A DNA stretch of 64,000 bases from Bacillus sp. (in: firmicutes) (GCA_031180805.1 JAPSLL010000001.1:1-64000); one strand, 5' to 3'; numbered from the stretch's first letter, positions 36,478 through 46,902 are shown. Translations and numbers: made by a program. Notes: a model not told the origin generated them from the sequence alone.

Positions 36478-38214
36478 TTAAATCAACTCCTTACTACGTG
36501 TGTAGATTTCATGAGGAAGAAAAGGATTTCCATCATATTTCAATAACGAAGCAATTTTATTTGCATAACCGATATTCATTTTTAAGAGATTCGCTAATTG
36601 CCCTGTTGCATTATTCTCAACAACAATTACTTTTTTTGCAGCTTCAACTAATGGAAGCAGCTCTTCTGTTGGAAATGGATGAATTAAGCGAATATGTGCA
36701 TGATTTACTGCTACACCATCATTCTCTAATCTCTCTATTGCTTCTTCAATTGTTCCTCGAGTCGATATAAAGCCAACGAATAAGATATCTGGGTGATTAT
36801 GATACATCCTTTTATGAACTGGAGTGTTAAAGTTTATGTTAGCTAACTTTCTTAAACGTTTATCCATTTGGTCAATCCGATTTATTGCTACCTCTGAAGG
36901 CTTTCCTGTTTCATCATGCTCTACACCAGTAACATGATGAATCCCGTTTTTCGTTCCAGGAAGAACACGCGGTGAGACACCATCTTCAGTTACTTCAAAA
37001 CGTTTGAAGTATGCCTTATTTTCAAGCTCTGGTAAGTCATCCGTAAGAAGCTTTCCACGGCGAATATTGATTTTACGATAATCTAACGGCTCAACAGTTT
37101 GTTTTCCTAACGAAAGCTGTAAATCAGTTAAGAGAATAACCGGTACTTGGTACTCTTCAGCAATATTGAAAGCCTCAATCATATCGTAAAATGCCTCTTG
37201 GACTGTACTTGGTGCCATGACCACTTTTGGAATTTCACCATGTGTACCGTAAATCATAGCCATTAGATCAGACTGCTCCTGCTTCGTTGGTAAGCCTGTG
37301 CTAGGTCCTCCCCTTTGTGTATCGACGACCACAAGTGGCTGTTCAGTAATTCCCGATAAGCCGATTGCTTCCATCATAAGTGATAACCCAGGACCAGCGG
37401 ATGCAGTAAAGGTACGTGCTCCTGCATAATTGGCTCCAATAGCCATCGTACATGCAGCAATTTCATCTTCTGTTTGAATAACAACTCCACCAAATTTCGG
37501 AAGCTTTTTAATTAAATATTCCATAATTTCAGATGCAGGTGTTATTGGATATGCAGCCATAAACCGAGAACCAGCTGCTATTGCGCCTAATGCAATCGCA
37601 TCATTCCCAATCATAAACATTCTTTTTTGCCCATCTGCCTTTTCAAGATACATATCTGTTCGATCAAATCCTAATACATCTTTTAAATATTCCGCACCTT
37701 TTTTTATTGCTTCCATATTCTTTTCGACAATTTTTTCCCCTTTTCGGCCATATGTATCCTGTACAACTTCATGATAACCGTTAGGATTGATATTGAGAAT
37801 TGCACTTGTTGCTCCAATTGCCACCATATTTTTCATTAAAGATGTTCCTAATTCAGTTGCGATTTCTGTAAACGGAACAGAATATAATGTAACGTTTACA
37901 TTCTCAGGAATTGTTGGATTAAACTTTGAATCCGCTAGTACGATCCCACCATTGCGAAGCTCATGAAAGTTTACATCAATTGTTTCCTGGTCAAAGGCAA
38001 CTAATATATCTAAATCATCTGAAATGGCCCGGACTTCAGATGTGCTGACACGGATTTTATTATTCGTATGCCCGCCCTTAATACGTGAAGAAAAATGCCG
38101 ATATCCATATAAGTAATATCCTAGTCTGTTTAATGCAATCGAGAATACTTCACCAGTACTTTCGATGCCTTCTCCTTGTTGCCCTCCAACTTTCCATGAA
38201 AGTTGACTTATCAT
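36478..38214 (-). CDS. korA: 2-oxoacid:ferredoxin oxidoreductase alpha subunit (gamma-alpha fusion)
   Basis: The 578-residue protein fuses a gamma domain (about 1-180, with QGGEGIEST-like GQQGEGIESTGEVF) to an alpha domain. The alpha domain has the TPP-pyrimidine-side segment AAYPITPASEIMEYL and ETDEIAAC-like VIQTEDEIAACTMAIGA near 240. SAGPGLSLMMEAIGL and VVVDTQRGGPSTGLPT follow. This fused form is the short, two-subunit oxygen-tolerant type found in Bacillales. korA-korB is the order. In other Bacillus genomes this pair is adjacent to miaB, here split by about 7 kb. Confidence 0.92.
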   Translation of the reverse strand: MISQLSWKVGGQQGEGIESTGEVFSIALNRLGYYLYGYRHFSSRIKGGHTNNKIRVSTSEVRAISDDLDILVAFDQETIDVNFHELRNGGIVLADSKFNPTIPENVNVTLYSVPFTEIATELGTSLMKNMVAIGATSAILNINPNGYHEVVQDTYGRKGEKIVEKNMEAIKKGAEYLKDVLGFDRTDMYLEKADGQKRMFMIGNDAIALGAIAAGSRFMAAYPITPASEIMEYLIKKLPKFGGVVIQTEDEIAACTMAIGANYAGARTFTASAGPGLSLMMEAIGLSGITEQPLVVVDTQRGGPSTGLPTKQEQSDLMAMIYGTHGEIPKVVMAPSTVQEAFYDMIEAFNIAEEYQVPVILLTDLQLSLGKQTVEPLDYRKINIRRGKLLTDDLPELENKAYFKRFEVTEDGVSPRVLPGTKNGIHHVTGVEHDETGKPSEVAINRIDQMDKRLRKLANINFNTPVHKRMYHNHPDILFVGFISTRGTIEEAIERLENDGVAVNHAHIRLIHPFPTEELLPLVEAAKKVIVVENNATGQLANLLKMNIGYANKIASLLKYDGNPFLPHEIYTRSKELI

Positions 38215-38496
38215 GTTCTTACACCCCTCTAAAGTTCAATAGATATAATTTTATAAGTTTTATAGACCTAGCAAAATATTATTTACTTAAACTGAGTAAA
38301 TTGATCGGATTTAAAACTAAACGTTTTAATTGTAGACCCTACATTACAAAATTACAAGTATTTCTAATAAAAATGTCGAAGAATATAGATTTTCATATTT
38401 AAAGCGTTTCCTTTTTAGCTAAAGAGCAATTTGTGTGAGATGATTACTTACGATTATTTTTGCGTTTTCATTGATTCTGAGGCCATAATTTAAGAA

Positions 38497-39417
38497 TCAA
38501 AAGGAAATATGCTCATTAAAATTTTGAAAAAGGATTTTTTGAACAAAGCTATGAGAGTAATGAGTAAGTAATTGATTGATTAAATGATCATAGCAAGAAT
38601 AATTTTCTAAGCCGATTATCGTTTCATCAATACCATCAAAATCTGACCCAAAACCAATATGATTCTCTCCACCAAGTGCACAGAGATAATCAATATGTTT
38701 TAATAAATCAGTTATTTTTGCTAAACCACTTGTCGTAAAATAAGGGACAAAGGATAAGCCGATCATACCGTTTTTCTTAAACAACTCGATTATTTGGTCA
38801 TCTTTAAGATTCCGAACATGTGGACATAAATTAAAAACATTTGAATGTGACGCAATTGGAAACCGTGCAATATCTAACGCTTCCCAGAAACTCGCTTCAC
38901 ATGTATGTGATAAATCCGTCCATAATCTTTTTTGGTTTAGGTAGTTGATTACTTTTTTCCCAAAAACCGTTAGACCACCATTTCGTGTTTCATAAGCACC
39001 ATCTGCAACAAGATTAGCGTAATTCCAAGTTAGCCCGACTGACCTTACCCCTAATTGATAGAAAATTTCTAATTGCTCTAGCCTATCACCGATCGCATCA
39101 CAGCCTTCTAACGTTAAAATCGCACCAATCTCATGATCAGCTAATTGATTCATATCCTTTTTACTCTTTATTAATTTTATCTCAGGATAGTTCTCTAGGA
39201 TTTTTTGATAAAATAGAGCTATTTGTGCTTCCGCCACTTGAACTCGCTGATGAAAAGGTATTTCCTCTGGTACAAATATCGCAAAACATTGAACAGGCTT
39301 TTCCTTGGATTTAAGCCTTGAAATGGAAACATGTAAGCCTTTATCATTTTCTACATTTATGTAAGGGTTTCTCCAAAGCTTTAATAGCATATCACAATGG
39401 GCATCAAACACTCTCAT
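38497..39417 (-). CDS. membrane dipeptidase (M19, renal dipeptidase family)
   Basis: The 306-residue metallohydrolase has the M19 metal-site signatures. They are DAHCDML (5-11), a Glu in LTLEGCDAIGD near 118, the DLSHTCEASFWE His near 184, ASHSNV near 206, and the GFGSDFDGI motif near 257. It probably cleaves dipeptides, including those with D-amino acids. Like spoVS it is spaced from both neighbours by its own hairpin upstream. No signal peptide is seen, so it is cytosolic. A good AAAGGAG is 12 bases before the ATG. Confidence 0.9.
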   Translation of the reverse strand: MRVFDAHCDMLLKLWRNPYINVENDKGLHVSISRLKSKEKPVQCFAIFVPEEIPFHQRVQVAEAQIALFYQKILENYPEIKLIKSKKDMNQLADHEIGAILTLEGCDAIGDRLEQLEIFYQLGVRSVGLTWNYANLVADGAYETRNGGLTVFGKKVINYLNQKRLWTDLSHTCEASFWEALDIARFPIASHSNVFNLCPHVRNLKDDQIIELFKKNGMIGLSFVPYFTTSGLAKITDLLKHIDYLCALGGENHIGFGSDFDGIDETIIGLENYSCYDHLINQLLTHYSHSFVQKILFQNFNEHISF

Positions 39418-39439
39418 CTCTACGAAACTCCTTTCAAAA

Positions 39440-39478
39440 ATTAAGGGTTTGACTCATAAATTGAGTCAAACCCTTAAT
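39440..39478 (-). terminator. spoVS terminator
   Basis: A perfect 17-bp stem (39440-39456 with 39462-39478) with a 5-base loop is followed on the minus strand by TTTTTG. It ends spoVS upstream of the dipeptidase. Confidence 0.93.
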
Positions 39479-39497
39479 GATATCCTCTGACTTATTG

Positions 39498-39758
39498 TTA
39501 TCTAGGCTCAACAATTAGTTTAATTGCCGTCCGTTCCTCACCATCTATTTGAATATCTGTAAATGCTGGTATACAAATTAAATCGACACCACTCGGCGCA
39601 ACAAAGCCCCTAGCAATCGCTACTGCTTTAACGGCCTGATTAAGAGCACCTGCTCCTATCGCTTGAATTTCTGCAGCACCACGCTCTCTTAAAACACCAG
39701 CTAATGCACCGGCTACAGAATTAGGATTAGATTTTGCTGAAACCTTTAATATTTCCAT
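39498..39758 (-). CDS. spoVS: stage V sporulation protein S
   Basis: The 86-residue Alba-fold protein begins MEILKVSAKSNPNSVAGALA and contains the conserved QAIGAGALNQAVKAVAIARG nucleic-acid-binding segment. SpoVS affects coat and core development in B. subtilis and is very conserved among spore formers. I use ATG 39758 after GGGGGAGCTAGAA, since an upstream in-frame start (39782) has none. In B. subtilis it is expressed from a sigma-H promoter; an AGGATT-type element lies about 100 bases upstream but the spacing does not fit well. Confidence 0.97.
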   Translation of the reverse strand: MEILKVSAKSNPNSVAGALAGVLRERGAAEIQAIGAGALNQAVKAVAIARGFVAPSGVDLICIPAFTDIQIDGEERTAIKLIVEPR

Positions 39759-40292
39759 TTCTAGCTCCCCCTTAATTTTCAATGAATCCTTGAGTGTTCA
39801 TTAGAACAGCTTTGGCATCATTCGTTTAAAAAGGCCTCCCCTGAATCCTTTCTAAACGCTATTAGATATTCATCCATTGATACTATATTCACTAGAAATA
39901 GAAAGTATTCCTGCTTGGATTCATTTTATTTAAGAAAAGAGCCTTGCTAAATGTGTTTGCTTTCTGTAAGTAAAGATTTCACAAATTTTCAAACCTTTAC
40001 GATTCCACTGGTTTTCTAAGCACAAGACTCATGTATTTTTCGTAAACCTTGTTGCTTTTATTAATTCGTTATGGTTGATTTCCTCTTATCGTAATTGGTG
40101 GTGAGTCTTTTTAGTTTAAGCACCTGCTTATGTCTCACCTATCCTATGCAACCAGTAGAAATTTTGAACTTATGCTCCAATAACCTTTACATGTTTAGAA
40201 AAACTATAATTTTTTTCGAAAGAGTATTAATAAATAAATTATAAAATAGCAATTAAAGGGATGAAATATAGGAAAAAAATCCTTCTTTCTTT
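39759..40292. other. spoVS-ymdB intergenic region
   Basis: About 530 bases without a gene on either strand. The first 130 bases are spoVS upstream DNA. A degenerate copy of a dispersed repeat is at about 40098-40150. The rest, up to the ymdB stop, is AT-rich with nothing I can identify. Confidence 0.45.
40098..40150 (+). repeat. degenerate Bacillaceae intergenic repeat, copy C
   Basis: GTGAGTCTTTTTAGTTTAAG followed by CACCTGCTTA (40101-40130) aligns with GTGAGCTTTCTTTAGTCTAA followed by ACACCTGCTTA at 43323-43353. Both have C-rich tails. It reads like a decayed copy of the longer element at 43281-43412. Confidence 0.5.
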
Positions 40293-41087
40293 TTACTCAA
40301 AAAACATGTGATCATCATTAATAAGAATTCGTTCAATTTTCTTGGCCATACCAGTTTTGTCATCAACATCAATAACGACAGCGCTTAGCTGTGTGCGACC
40401 ATCTGCTACATCATGTCTTACTGGTAGATTTGTTAAAAACCTTTTCATAATCATTTCACGGTTTACCCCTAAAATACCGTCATAAGGTCCTGTCATTCCG
40501 ACATCAGAAATATATGCTGTTCCTTTGTCAAGAATTCGTTCGTCTGCTGTTTGAACATGTGTATGTGTACCAACTACAGCTGACACTCTTCCATCTAAAT
40601 ACCATCCCATCGCTTGTTTTTCACTCGTTGCCTCTCCATGAAAATCAACAAAAATAATGGATGTTCGCTTTTTAGCTTCTTTAATTAATTCGTCAGCTTT
40701 TTTAAATGGACAATCTGTTGGAGGTAAAAACGCACGCCCTTGCAAATTAATGACCGCCACTTCTTTTCCTGCGATCGTAACAAATGTCATGCCTTTACCC
40801 GGATTATCTTCTGGAAAGTTTGCAGGTCGTATCATTTGATGTGCTCGATCAATAAAATCAAATATTTCTCGATTATCCCAAGTATGATTTCCCATCGTTA
40901 TAACATGTGCACCACTATCAATAAATTGTTGATATATTTTTTCAGTAATCCCTTTACCATGTGCTGCATTTTCACCATTAACGATGACAACATGTGGATT
41001 ATATTTTGTTTTTAACTTTGGTAGATATTCCTTTACCATTTGACGACCTGGTGAACCAAAAACATCTCCCACAAACAATATTTTCAT
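40293..41087 (-). CDS. ymdB: YmdB, metallophosphatase / 2',3'-cyclic nucleotide phosphodiesterase
   Basis: The 264-residue calcineurin-like phosphoesterase begins MKILFVGDVFGSPGR, with metal ligands in GDVFG, NGENAAHG, MGNHTWDNRE and GTHTHVQTADE. In B. subtilis YmdB is a global regulator needed for biofilms, nanotubes and late adaptive responses, and hydrolyses cyclic nucleotides. I use ATG 41087, seven bases after GAGGA, which gives the family length of 264. It follows rny with 117 bp between and a terminator in between. Confidence 0.95.
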   Translation of the reverse strand: MKILFVGDVFGSPGRQMVKEYLPKLKTKYNPHVVIVNGENAAHGKGITEKIYQQFIDSGAHVITMGNHTWDNREIFDFIDRAHQMIRPANFPEDNPGKGMTFVTIAGKEVAVINLQGRAFLPPTDCPFKKADELIKEAKKRTSIIFVDFHGEATSEKQAMGWYLDGRVSAVVGTHTHVQTADERILDKGTAYISDVGMTGPYDGILGVNREMIMKRFLTNLPVRHDVADGRTQLSAVVIDVDDKTGMAKKIERILINDDHMFFE

Positions 41088-41172
41088 TTTCATTTCCTCA
41101 ATTCTTTGCAATTAAATTCATCTTTGTATTTCGTCTTTACTTCTCTGCTTATTTATTCTCACATAGTTTTAT

Positions 41173-41210
41173 AAAAAAATAAAGTGGCGCATTTCTGCCC
41201 CACTTTATTT
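41173..41210 (-). terminator. rny terminator
   Basis: AAATAAAGTGG and CCACTTTATTT pair across 12 bases, overlapping the rny stop. On the minus strand TTTTATAAAAC follows the stem. Confidence 0.85.
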
Positions 41211-42767
41211 TGCATATTCAACTGCTCTTGTTTCACGAATAACCGTAACTTTAATATGACCAGGATAATCGAGCTCTTCTTCAATTCTTTTTCGGATGTC
41301 ACGTGCCAAACGGTGTGCTTGTAAATCATCAATGCTATCAGGTTTTACAATAATTCGGACTTCACGTCCTGCTTGGATAGCAAATGACTTTTCAACACCT
41401 TCATAAGATTCAGAGATTTCCTCGAGCTTTTCTAGACGACGTATATAATTTTCTAATGTTTCACTACGTGCACCAGGTCTTGCAGCTGATAATGCATCTG
41501 CTGCTGCAACGATTACTGCAATAATAGACGTTGGTTCTGTGTCTCCGTGATGAGAAGCAATACTATTAATTACAACAGGATGTTCCTTGTACTTTGTAGC
41601 AAGTTCAACACCTATCTCAACATGGCTTCCTTCTACTTCATGGTCGATTGCTTTACCAATATCATGAAGGAGACCTGCTCGTTTCGCTAATAATACATCT
41701 TCTCCAAGTTCCGATGCCATTAGTCCTGCTAAGAAAGAAACTTCCATTGAATGCTTCAACACGTTTTGACCGTAGCTTGTTCGAAATTTAAGTCGACCAA
41801 GGATTTTTATTAAATCAGGATGAAGACCGTGAACACCCACTTCAAATGTGGTTTGCTCTCCAACTTCTCTAATATATTCATCCACTTCTCTACGGGATTT
41901 TTCAACCATCTCTTCAATACGAGCAGGATGTATACGTCCATCCTGTACAAGCTTGTCTAATGCCAATCTTGCTGTTTCTCTACGAATTGGATCAAATCCT
42001 GATAAAATAACAGCTTCAGGAGTATCATCGATAATTAAGTCGATTCCTGTTAATGTTTCAAGTGTACGAATATTCCGTCCCTCACGGCCAATTATACGAC
42101 CCTTCATTTCATCATTTGGGAGATTTACAACAGATACAGTTGTTTCTGCCACATGATCTGCTGCACATCGCTGAATAGCAAGTGACAGGATTTCTTTAGC
42201 CTTTTTGTCTGCTTCTTCCTTTGCACGATTTTCACTGTCTTTAATCATGATTGCAATATCATGTGTGAGCTCATTTTCAACCTTTTCAAGTATGATTGAT
42301 TTTGCTTCATCTCGTGTAAGGCTAGAAATGCGTTCAAGCTCTGATTGCTGCTTACGCACCATCTCGTCCACTTTGCTTTCCATCTCTTCAATATGCTGTT
42401 GTCTTTGATTCAGAGAATCTTCTTTTTTCTCTAGGATAACTTCACGTTTATCTAAAGACTCATCTTTTCGGTCTAGATTCTCTTCTTTTTGTAATAAGCG
42501 ATTTTCTTGTTTCTGAAGCTCATTTCGTCTTTCACGAACTTCTTTTTCTGCATCTGTTCGCAACTTGTGAATTTCATCTTTCGCTTCAAGAAGTGCTTCT
42601 TTTTTCGTTGCTTCCGCATCACGCTTTGCATCTTCAAGAATTTGCTCAGCTGCATGGTTTGCACCTGCAATTTTTGCTTCAGCAATTGATTTACGAACAA
42701 AATAGCCAACAACTGCACCGACGATTAGGCCAAGCAAAATGGAGATGAGTATTGATACAACTTCCAT
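41205..42767 (-). CDS. rny: ribonuclease Y
   Basis: RNase Y starts decay of many mRNAs at the membrane. The 520-residue protein has one N-terminal helix (about 3-22), a long charged coiled coil (about 30-190), a KH domain with [17 protein letters not shown] near 212, and an HD domain with [15 protein letters not shown] and [12 protein letters not shown] near 361. The second of two adjacent ATGs (42767) is seven bases from GGAGG and gives the B. subtilis length. The RicAFT subunit YmcA at 26 kb acts on it. Confidence 0.97.
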   Translation of the reverse strand: MEVVSILISILLGLIVGAVVGYFVRKSIAEAKIAGANHAAEQILEDAKRDAEATKKEALLEAKDEIHKLRTDAEKEVRERRNELQKQENRLLQKEENLDRKDESLDKREVILEKKEDSLNQRQQHIEEMESKVDEMVRKQQSELERISSLTRDEAKSIILEKVENELTHDIAIMIKDSENRAKEEADKKAKEILSLAIQRCAADHVAETTVSVVNLPNDEMKGRIIGREGRNIRTLETLTGIDLIIDDTPEAVILSGFDPIRRETARLALDKLVQDGRIHPARIEEMVEKSRREVDEYIREVGEQTTFEVGVHGLHPDLIKILGRLKFRTSYGQNVLKHSMEVSFLAGLMASELGEDVLLAKRAGLLHDIGKAIDHEVEGSHVEIGVELATKYKEHPVVINSIASHHGDTEPTSIIAVIVAAADALSAARPGARSETLENYIRRLEKLEEISESYEGVEKSFAIQAGREVRIIVKPDSIDDLQAHRLARDIRKRIEEELDYPGHIKVTVIRETRAVEYAK

Positions 42768-43280
42768 CATTACACCTCCTCTTGCTATGAACTTGTTTTT
42801 TCTAGATTAAAGTGTCGGCATGTACATTGTTCAATTATAAGTTGTCAACATACAGCTCAAAGCTTTCGTATCATGTTGAACTTTACGTCTTATGAACTAT
42901 TATTTAAGAAGACAAATTCAAGTACCAACATTTTTGCTTTCAAAATGCTTCAATCAACATTCTACAAAATTGTAAAATATACATCTTAATTGTAAATGTG
43001 TGAATTTTTCTTGTCAAGCCTGTCAAATTGACGAAAATAATGTCTTCATAAGCTTTACAAGTGGGTAGCAACTAAAACAGATAAACCTTTTTGTTAACTA
43101 TGGTCTATTTTGTTTTATAAATTGGGTTTTTATATCATTATTATACCCCTAAAAATTGCCATATATACTATATGTCATTCACATAGTTTGTTATATAAAG
43201 TATATGAATCAGTTAGCTTTATTTCTAACAAAAAAAGATCTTTCTAAAAGGCTGTTTATTGCTATTTATTAAGTTACTCT

Positions 43281-43412
43281 TTTGTCTTTCCTCGTGGATT
43301 ACTCACATTCTGCGGGATAACAGTGAGCTTTCTTTAGTCTAAACACCTGCTTAACATTAACCTTTCCCACTCATTTAAGCAGGAATCTCGCAAGTTGCTA
43401 CAATCAACCTTT
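43281..43412 (+). repeat. Bacillaceae intergenic repeat, copy A
   Basis: It begins CTTTCCTCGTGG and includes TTCTGCGGGATAACAGTGAGC and GCAGGAATCTCGCAAGTTGC TACAATCAACC. The blocks TTTCC..TGCGGG and GCAGGA.TCTCGCA..CAATCAAC are the usual ends of a GC-richer intergenic element common in Bacillaceae genomes. Its base composition is unlike the flanks. It does not encode a protein. Confidence 0.6.
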
Positions 43413-43540
43413 ATAAAATTTTGCAAAGAACAACAGCCTTATAGAAAAGAATCTTCTAAAATTAATATGCTTTTTAGCACTATATTTAGTGTAAGTGTCT
43501 TCTACAATTTTTTTTAATATATGGTGCTTTTAAACCTAGT

Positions 43541-43670
43541 TGTTGTTTCCGCTACGAGCGTTCGCTTCTGTGGGCGGTCCAGGAGTCTCCTTTAGTGTTA
43601 ACGACTGCGAGGTCCCCCTTTAACTAGCTTCTACCGCGTGATTCTTACGTAGCCTCTCCACTAAACAAAG
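43541..43670 (+). repeat. Bacillaceae intergenic repeat, copy B
   Basis: It contains GTTTCCGCTACGAGCGTTCG, TTCTGTGGGCGGTCCAGGAG and TCTCCTTT, then a GC-rich tail (ACTGCGAGGTCCCCC). The GCGTTCGCTTCTGTGGGCGG block is the usual signature of the family; the copy differs from copy A inside. It lies 50-200 bases from the recA stop. Confidence 0.6.
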
Positions 43671-43719
43671 AGCTAAGAAATCACCAATATGTGCTTAAAC
43701 ACGGCTTATTTATTATAAA

Positions 43720-43742
43720 AAAAAAGGGCCGAATGCCCTTTT
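43720..43742 (-). terminator. recA terminator
   Basis: AAAGGGC and GCCCTTT pair over five bases and overlap the last codon region of recA; on the minus strand TTTTTTTTTATAA follows. Confidence 0.92.
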
Positions 43743-44794
43743 TAATCTTCTAGTAAATCTAATTTTTCTTGATCTATTGCTTCACTATCTTTCGCAAGAA
43801 TTACCTCTTCATCTAAACCATAATGCTTGCGAATTTGTTCTTGGATTTCAAGACGAATTGCTGGATTCTCCTTGAGAAATTGCTTCGCATTTTCTCTTCC
43901 TTGTCCTAAACGCTCTTCATTATATGAATACCAAGCTCCACTTTTTTGTACAATGTCAAGATCTGAACCTAAATCAATGATTTCTCCTTCTTTAGAAATC
44001 CCTTCACCATACATAATGTCAACTTCTGCTACCTTGAACGGAGGAGCAACTTTATTTTTGACAACTTTAATTTTCGTTTTATTACCAACCATATCATTAC
44101 CTTGTTTAAGTGTCTCAGCACGACGAACTTCTAACCGGACAGTTGAATAGAATTTTAACGCACGTCCACCTGGTGTTGTTTCAGGGTTTCCGAACATAAT
44201 ACCAACTTTTTCACGGATTTGGTTAATAAAAATTGCAATTGTATTTGATTTATTAATAGCACCTGATAGTTTACGTAATGCTTGTGACATTAATCGAGCT
44301 TGAAGACCAACGTGAGAATCTCCCATTTCCCCTTCGATTTCCGCCTTTGGAACTAATGCTGCAACAGAGTCAATAACAAGAATATCAATAGCACCACTAC
44401 GAACAAGGGCTTCAGCAATCTCAAGAGCTTGCTCACCTGTATCAGGTTGTGATAATAAAAGTTCATCGATATTAACACCTAGTTTTTGAGCATAGACTGG
44501 ATCTAATGCATGCTCAGCATCAATAAATGCAGCTTGTCCACCTTGATTTTGCACCTCTGCAATTGCATGAAGTGCAACAGTTGTTTTACCTGAACTTTCA
44601 GGGCCATAAATTTCTATAATTCTACCACGTGGATATCCACCAACTCCTAATGCAGCATCAAGTGCTAGTGACCCACTAGGGATAGTCGAAACTCTTCTAT
44701 CTGTTTGTTCCCCCAATTTCATGATGGAACCTTTACCGAATTGCTTTTCTATTTGTTTTAACGCCATATCTAACGCAGCTTGACGGTTACTCAC
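43742..44794 (-). CDS. recA: recombinase RecA
   Basis: RecA does strand exchange and triggers LexA self-cleavage. The 350-residue protein begins with GTG 44794 ([14 protein letters not shown]...) after AAAGGAGGAAATTTA. Walker A is GPESSGKTT near 66, the ATP-contacting Glu and loop L2 region [22 protein letters not shown] near 196, and the acidic C-terminus [10 protein letters not shown]. The longer ORF starting upstream (44869) is not used. A promoter and LexA-like box are upstream, so it is autoregulated by SOS. Confidence 0.98.
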   Translation of the reverse strand: MSNRQAALDMALKQIEKQFGKGSIMKLGEQTDRRVSTIPSGSLALDAALGVGGYPRGRIIEIYGPESSGKTTVALHAIAEVQNQGGQAAFIDAEHALDPVYAQKLGVNIDELLLSQPDTGEQALEIAEALVRSGAIDILVIDSVAALVPKAEIEGEMGDSHVGLQARLMSQALRKLSGAINKSNTIAIFINQIREKVGIMFGNPETTPGGRALKFYSTVRLEVRRAETLKQGNDMVGNKTKIKVVKNKVAPPFKVAEVDIMYGEGISKEGEIIDLGSDLDIVQKSGAWYSYNEERLGQGRENAKQFLKENPAIRLEIQEQIRKHYGLDEEVILAKDSEAIDQEKLDLLED

Positions 44795-44825
44795 TAAATT
44801 TCCTCCTTTAATCGTATCTATAATT

Positions 44826-44854
44826 AATATAACGCTTTTTAAACCATTTGCCAA
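44826..44854 (-). promoter_or_regulatory. recA sigma-A promoter
   Basis: On the minus strand TTGGCA (44854-44849) and TATATT (44831-44826) are 17 bases apart, about 30 bases before the GTG. Confidence 0.85.
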
Positions 44855-44862
44855 GTAAAAAT

Positions 44863-44876
44863 CGAACATTCATTCG
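44863..44876. promoter_or_regulatory. LexA (SOS) box of recA
   Basis: CGAACATTCATTCG on the plus strand fits the Bacillus SOS palindrome CGAAC-N4-GTTCG with one mismatch. It lies 9 bases upstream of the recA -35, a position used for LexA control. Confidence 0.8.
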
Positions 44877-45000
44877 ATTATTTTCACAGAGAAAATCTCT
44901 TTAAAAAGTTTGTTTTCATTAAATGAAAAATCGATTACCTGCCCACTTCCCTATTAAAATTTTTCATTTTAATCAGATGAATTTTCTCACACAAAATAAA

Positions 45001-45032
45001 GCAGGGCTGCCTCAAAAAAGAAAGACAGCCTT
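45001..45032 (-). terminator. cinA terminator
   Basis: On the minus strand AAGGCTGTCTTTC and GAGGCAGCCCT pair with a wobble across TTTTTT, followed by GCTTTATTTTG. The stem is imperfect. Confidence 0.6.
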
Positions 45033-45046
45033 AAAATTTAATTATA

Positions 45047-46297
45047 TCATTCTATTTCTGATAATAGTTTAATTAAATGATGGCATCCATATTTTACCGT
45101 TCTTATTCTAATTCCGTTTCTTGTACCAGTGAAATTAAATTTGAACGTTTGAGTATCTGTTCCTTCTGTTGAAATACCGATATAAACTGTTCCAACAGGA
45201 TGTCCCTCAAGGGAATTAGGGCCAGCCACACCAGTAAAGCTTACTCCAATATCACTATTTGCCATTTTCCTTACCTGGTCCGCCATTTCCTTAGCACATT
45301 GACTGCTTACGGCTCCATATGTTTCTAATGTCTTTTCAGACACACCAAGTATATTTGCTTTCACTTCATTCGTATATGTAATAATGCTCCCTTTAAATAC
45401 TTTTGAAGCACCATCAATTCCCGTCATGTACTCTGAAAACATTCCACCTGTTAAGCTCTCAGCTGCTGATAATGTTTTGTTTTTTCCAATTAAAAGCTTA
45501 AAAAGCTCTTCAACAAGTGTTGTGTTCTCATATCCATAGAAAAATTCTCCAACACGTTGATTAATTTTTTGCTCTACTTCGTCTAGCATTTGATTCGCAA
45601 CCGTTTCGTCAGTATGTTTAGCTGTCAGACGTAAAGTTACTTCACCATTAGCAGCTAATGGAGCAACTGTTGGATTCATTTGTTCATCAATAATATCTTG
45701 AATATCTGTTTCAAGTTGGGATTCACCAATTCCAAAATATCTTAATACTCGCGAAATAATCTTTTCCTGTATGCCGAGACTTTGAATGAAATATTTACTA
45801 CCATAGTTTTGAAACATTGGTTTCATTTCACTTGGAGGTCCTGGTAATAGCATATAAACCTTTTGCTCTACTTCAAGAGCCATACCTGGTGCCATACCAA
45901 AATCGTTTTTCAATATATGAGCCCCATCAAGAACAAGTGCTTGCTTTTTATTATTTTCAGACATTGTACGCTTCGTTCGAATAAAATATTGTTCAATGCT
46001 TTCCAATGCTTCTTCATCATACACAAGCTCTTTTTCTAAAACATTAGCAATTGTTTCTTTCGTTAAGTCATCTTTTGTCGGTCCTAAACCTCCAGTGAAA
46101 ATGATGACATTTGAACGTTTTTGTGCAACCTCTATCGCTTCTTTCAGTCTGCCAGCATTATCGCCAACAACAGTGTGATAATAGACATTTATCCCCATTT
46201 CAGCTAATTGCTCAGATATAAATTGCGCATTACTGTTGACGATTTGACCAAGTAATAGCTCTGAACCAACTGCAATAATTTCCGTACGAGTATTCAT
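45047..46297 (-). CDS. cinA: CinA, competence/damage-inducible protein
   Basis: The 416-residue protein has an N-terminal molybdopterin-binding-like domain ([22 protein letters not shown]) with the [15 protein letters not shown] site and a C-terminal CinA domain ([19 protein letters not shown], active-site region). Family enzymes act on ADP-ribose or NMN (pyrophosphatase/deamidase); in B. subtilis cinA is induced in competence and cotranscribed with recA. ATG 46297 (MNTRTE) lies after a weak GGGGATG. It abuts pgsA 27 bp downstream of that gene's stop. Confidence 0.93.
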   Translation of the reverse strand: MNTRTEIIAVGSELLLGQIVNSNAQFISEQLAEMGINVYYHTVVGDNAGRLKEAIEVAQKRSNVIIFTGGLGPTKDDLTKETIANVLEKELVYDEEALESIEQYFIRTKRTMSENNKKQALVLDGAHILKNDFGMAPGMALEVEQKVYMLLPGPPSEMKPMFQNYGSKYFIQSLGIQEKIISRVLRYFGIGESQLETDIQDIIDEQMNPTVAPLAANGEVTLRLTAKHTDETVANQMLDEVEQKINQRVGEFFYGYENTTLVEELFKLLIGKNKTLSAAESLTGGMFSEYMTGIDGASKVFKGSIITYTNEVKANILGVSEKTLETYGAVSSQCAKEMADQVRKMANSDIGVSFTGVAGPNSLEGHPVGTVYIGISTEGTDTQTFKFNFTGTRNGIRIRTVKYGCHHLIKLLSEIE

Positions 46298-46323
46298 ATT
46301 AACGCATCCCCATTTCACAAATT

Positions 46324-46902
46324 TTACTTTGAGTTCACAAACACATGCTTATTTTTAATAAAATAGTCATACCCTGAAATAATCGTGAAAAAGGTTGCTA
46401 CCCATAGAGCAAGATCTGCAAATGGAAGATTGATAAATTCAAATGGTAAATTATGTAGCAGTAACGCGCTTATTGCAATGATTTGCGTCCACGTTTTAAT
46501 TTTCCCTAACATATTTGCAGCAACAATTTCACCTTCACCAGCAAGAATCGCTCTTAATCCTGTAACTGCAAACTCACGACTAATGATCAGGATGACCATC
46601 CATGAAGGTGCAAGACCAAGCTGAACTAAAATAATCAATGCTGCTGATACAAGAAGCTTATCCGCCAATGGATCTAAAAACTTTCCGAGATTTGTAACTT
46701 GATTCAATTTCCGTGCATAATAACCATCAATCCAATCAGTTGTTGACGCTACGATAAAAAGAATTGCCCCAACTAAGTGTGTGACTAGGATTGATTCATT
46801 GCCAAATGTTAGCTCTCCCCAATTAAATGGGGCTAACATAATAATCATGAACACTGGGATTAAACAAATTCTTGATATTGTAATTTTATTAGGTAAATTC
46901 AT
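46324..46902 (-). CDS. pgsA: phosphatidylglycerophosphate synthase PgsA
   Basis: PgsA joins CDP-diacylglycerol and glycerol 3-phosphate, the first step of phosphatidylglycerol synthesis. The 192-residue membrane protein has the CDP-alcohol phosphotransferase motif DG-x2-AR-x8-G-x3-D-x3-D, seen as [23 protein letters not shown] near 65-87, and about five hydrophobic segments. ATG 46902 (MNLPNKIT) follows CGGAGGAATCAGAAG. Its place before cinA-recA is the standard order. Confidence 0.95.
   Translation of the reverse strand: MNLPNKITISRICLIPVFMIIMLAPFNWGELTFGNESILVTHLVGAILFIVASTTDWIDGYYARKLNQVTNLGKFLDPLADKLLVSAALIILVQLGLAPSWMVILIISREFAVTGLRAILAGEGEIVAANMLGKIKTWTQIIAISALLLHNLPFEFINLPFADLALWVATFFTIISGYDYFIKNKHVFVNSK

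Larger units (their letters stand above)
42768..43741. other. recA-rny intergenic region
   Basis: About 970 bases without a gene. B. subtilis has pbpX here; no trace of it is seen. It holds two copies of a dispersed repeat (43281-43412 and 43541-43670) and the recA terminator. The first 450 bases are AT-rich and would carry the rny promoter. Confidence 0.5.

Noticed and set aside
39758-39900. Sigma-H promoter for spoVS (AGGATT plus GAAT elements)
   Set aside because: The elements are 16 bases apart rather than 11-12; a different match was not convincing.
43742-44869. 375-residue RecA reading from 44869
   Set aside because: It would begin upstream of the promoter. GTG 44794 follows AAAGGAGG and matches RecA length.
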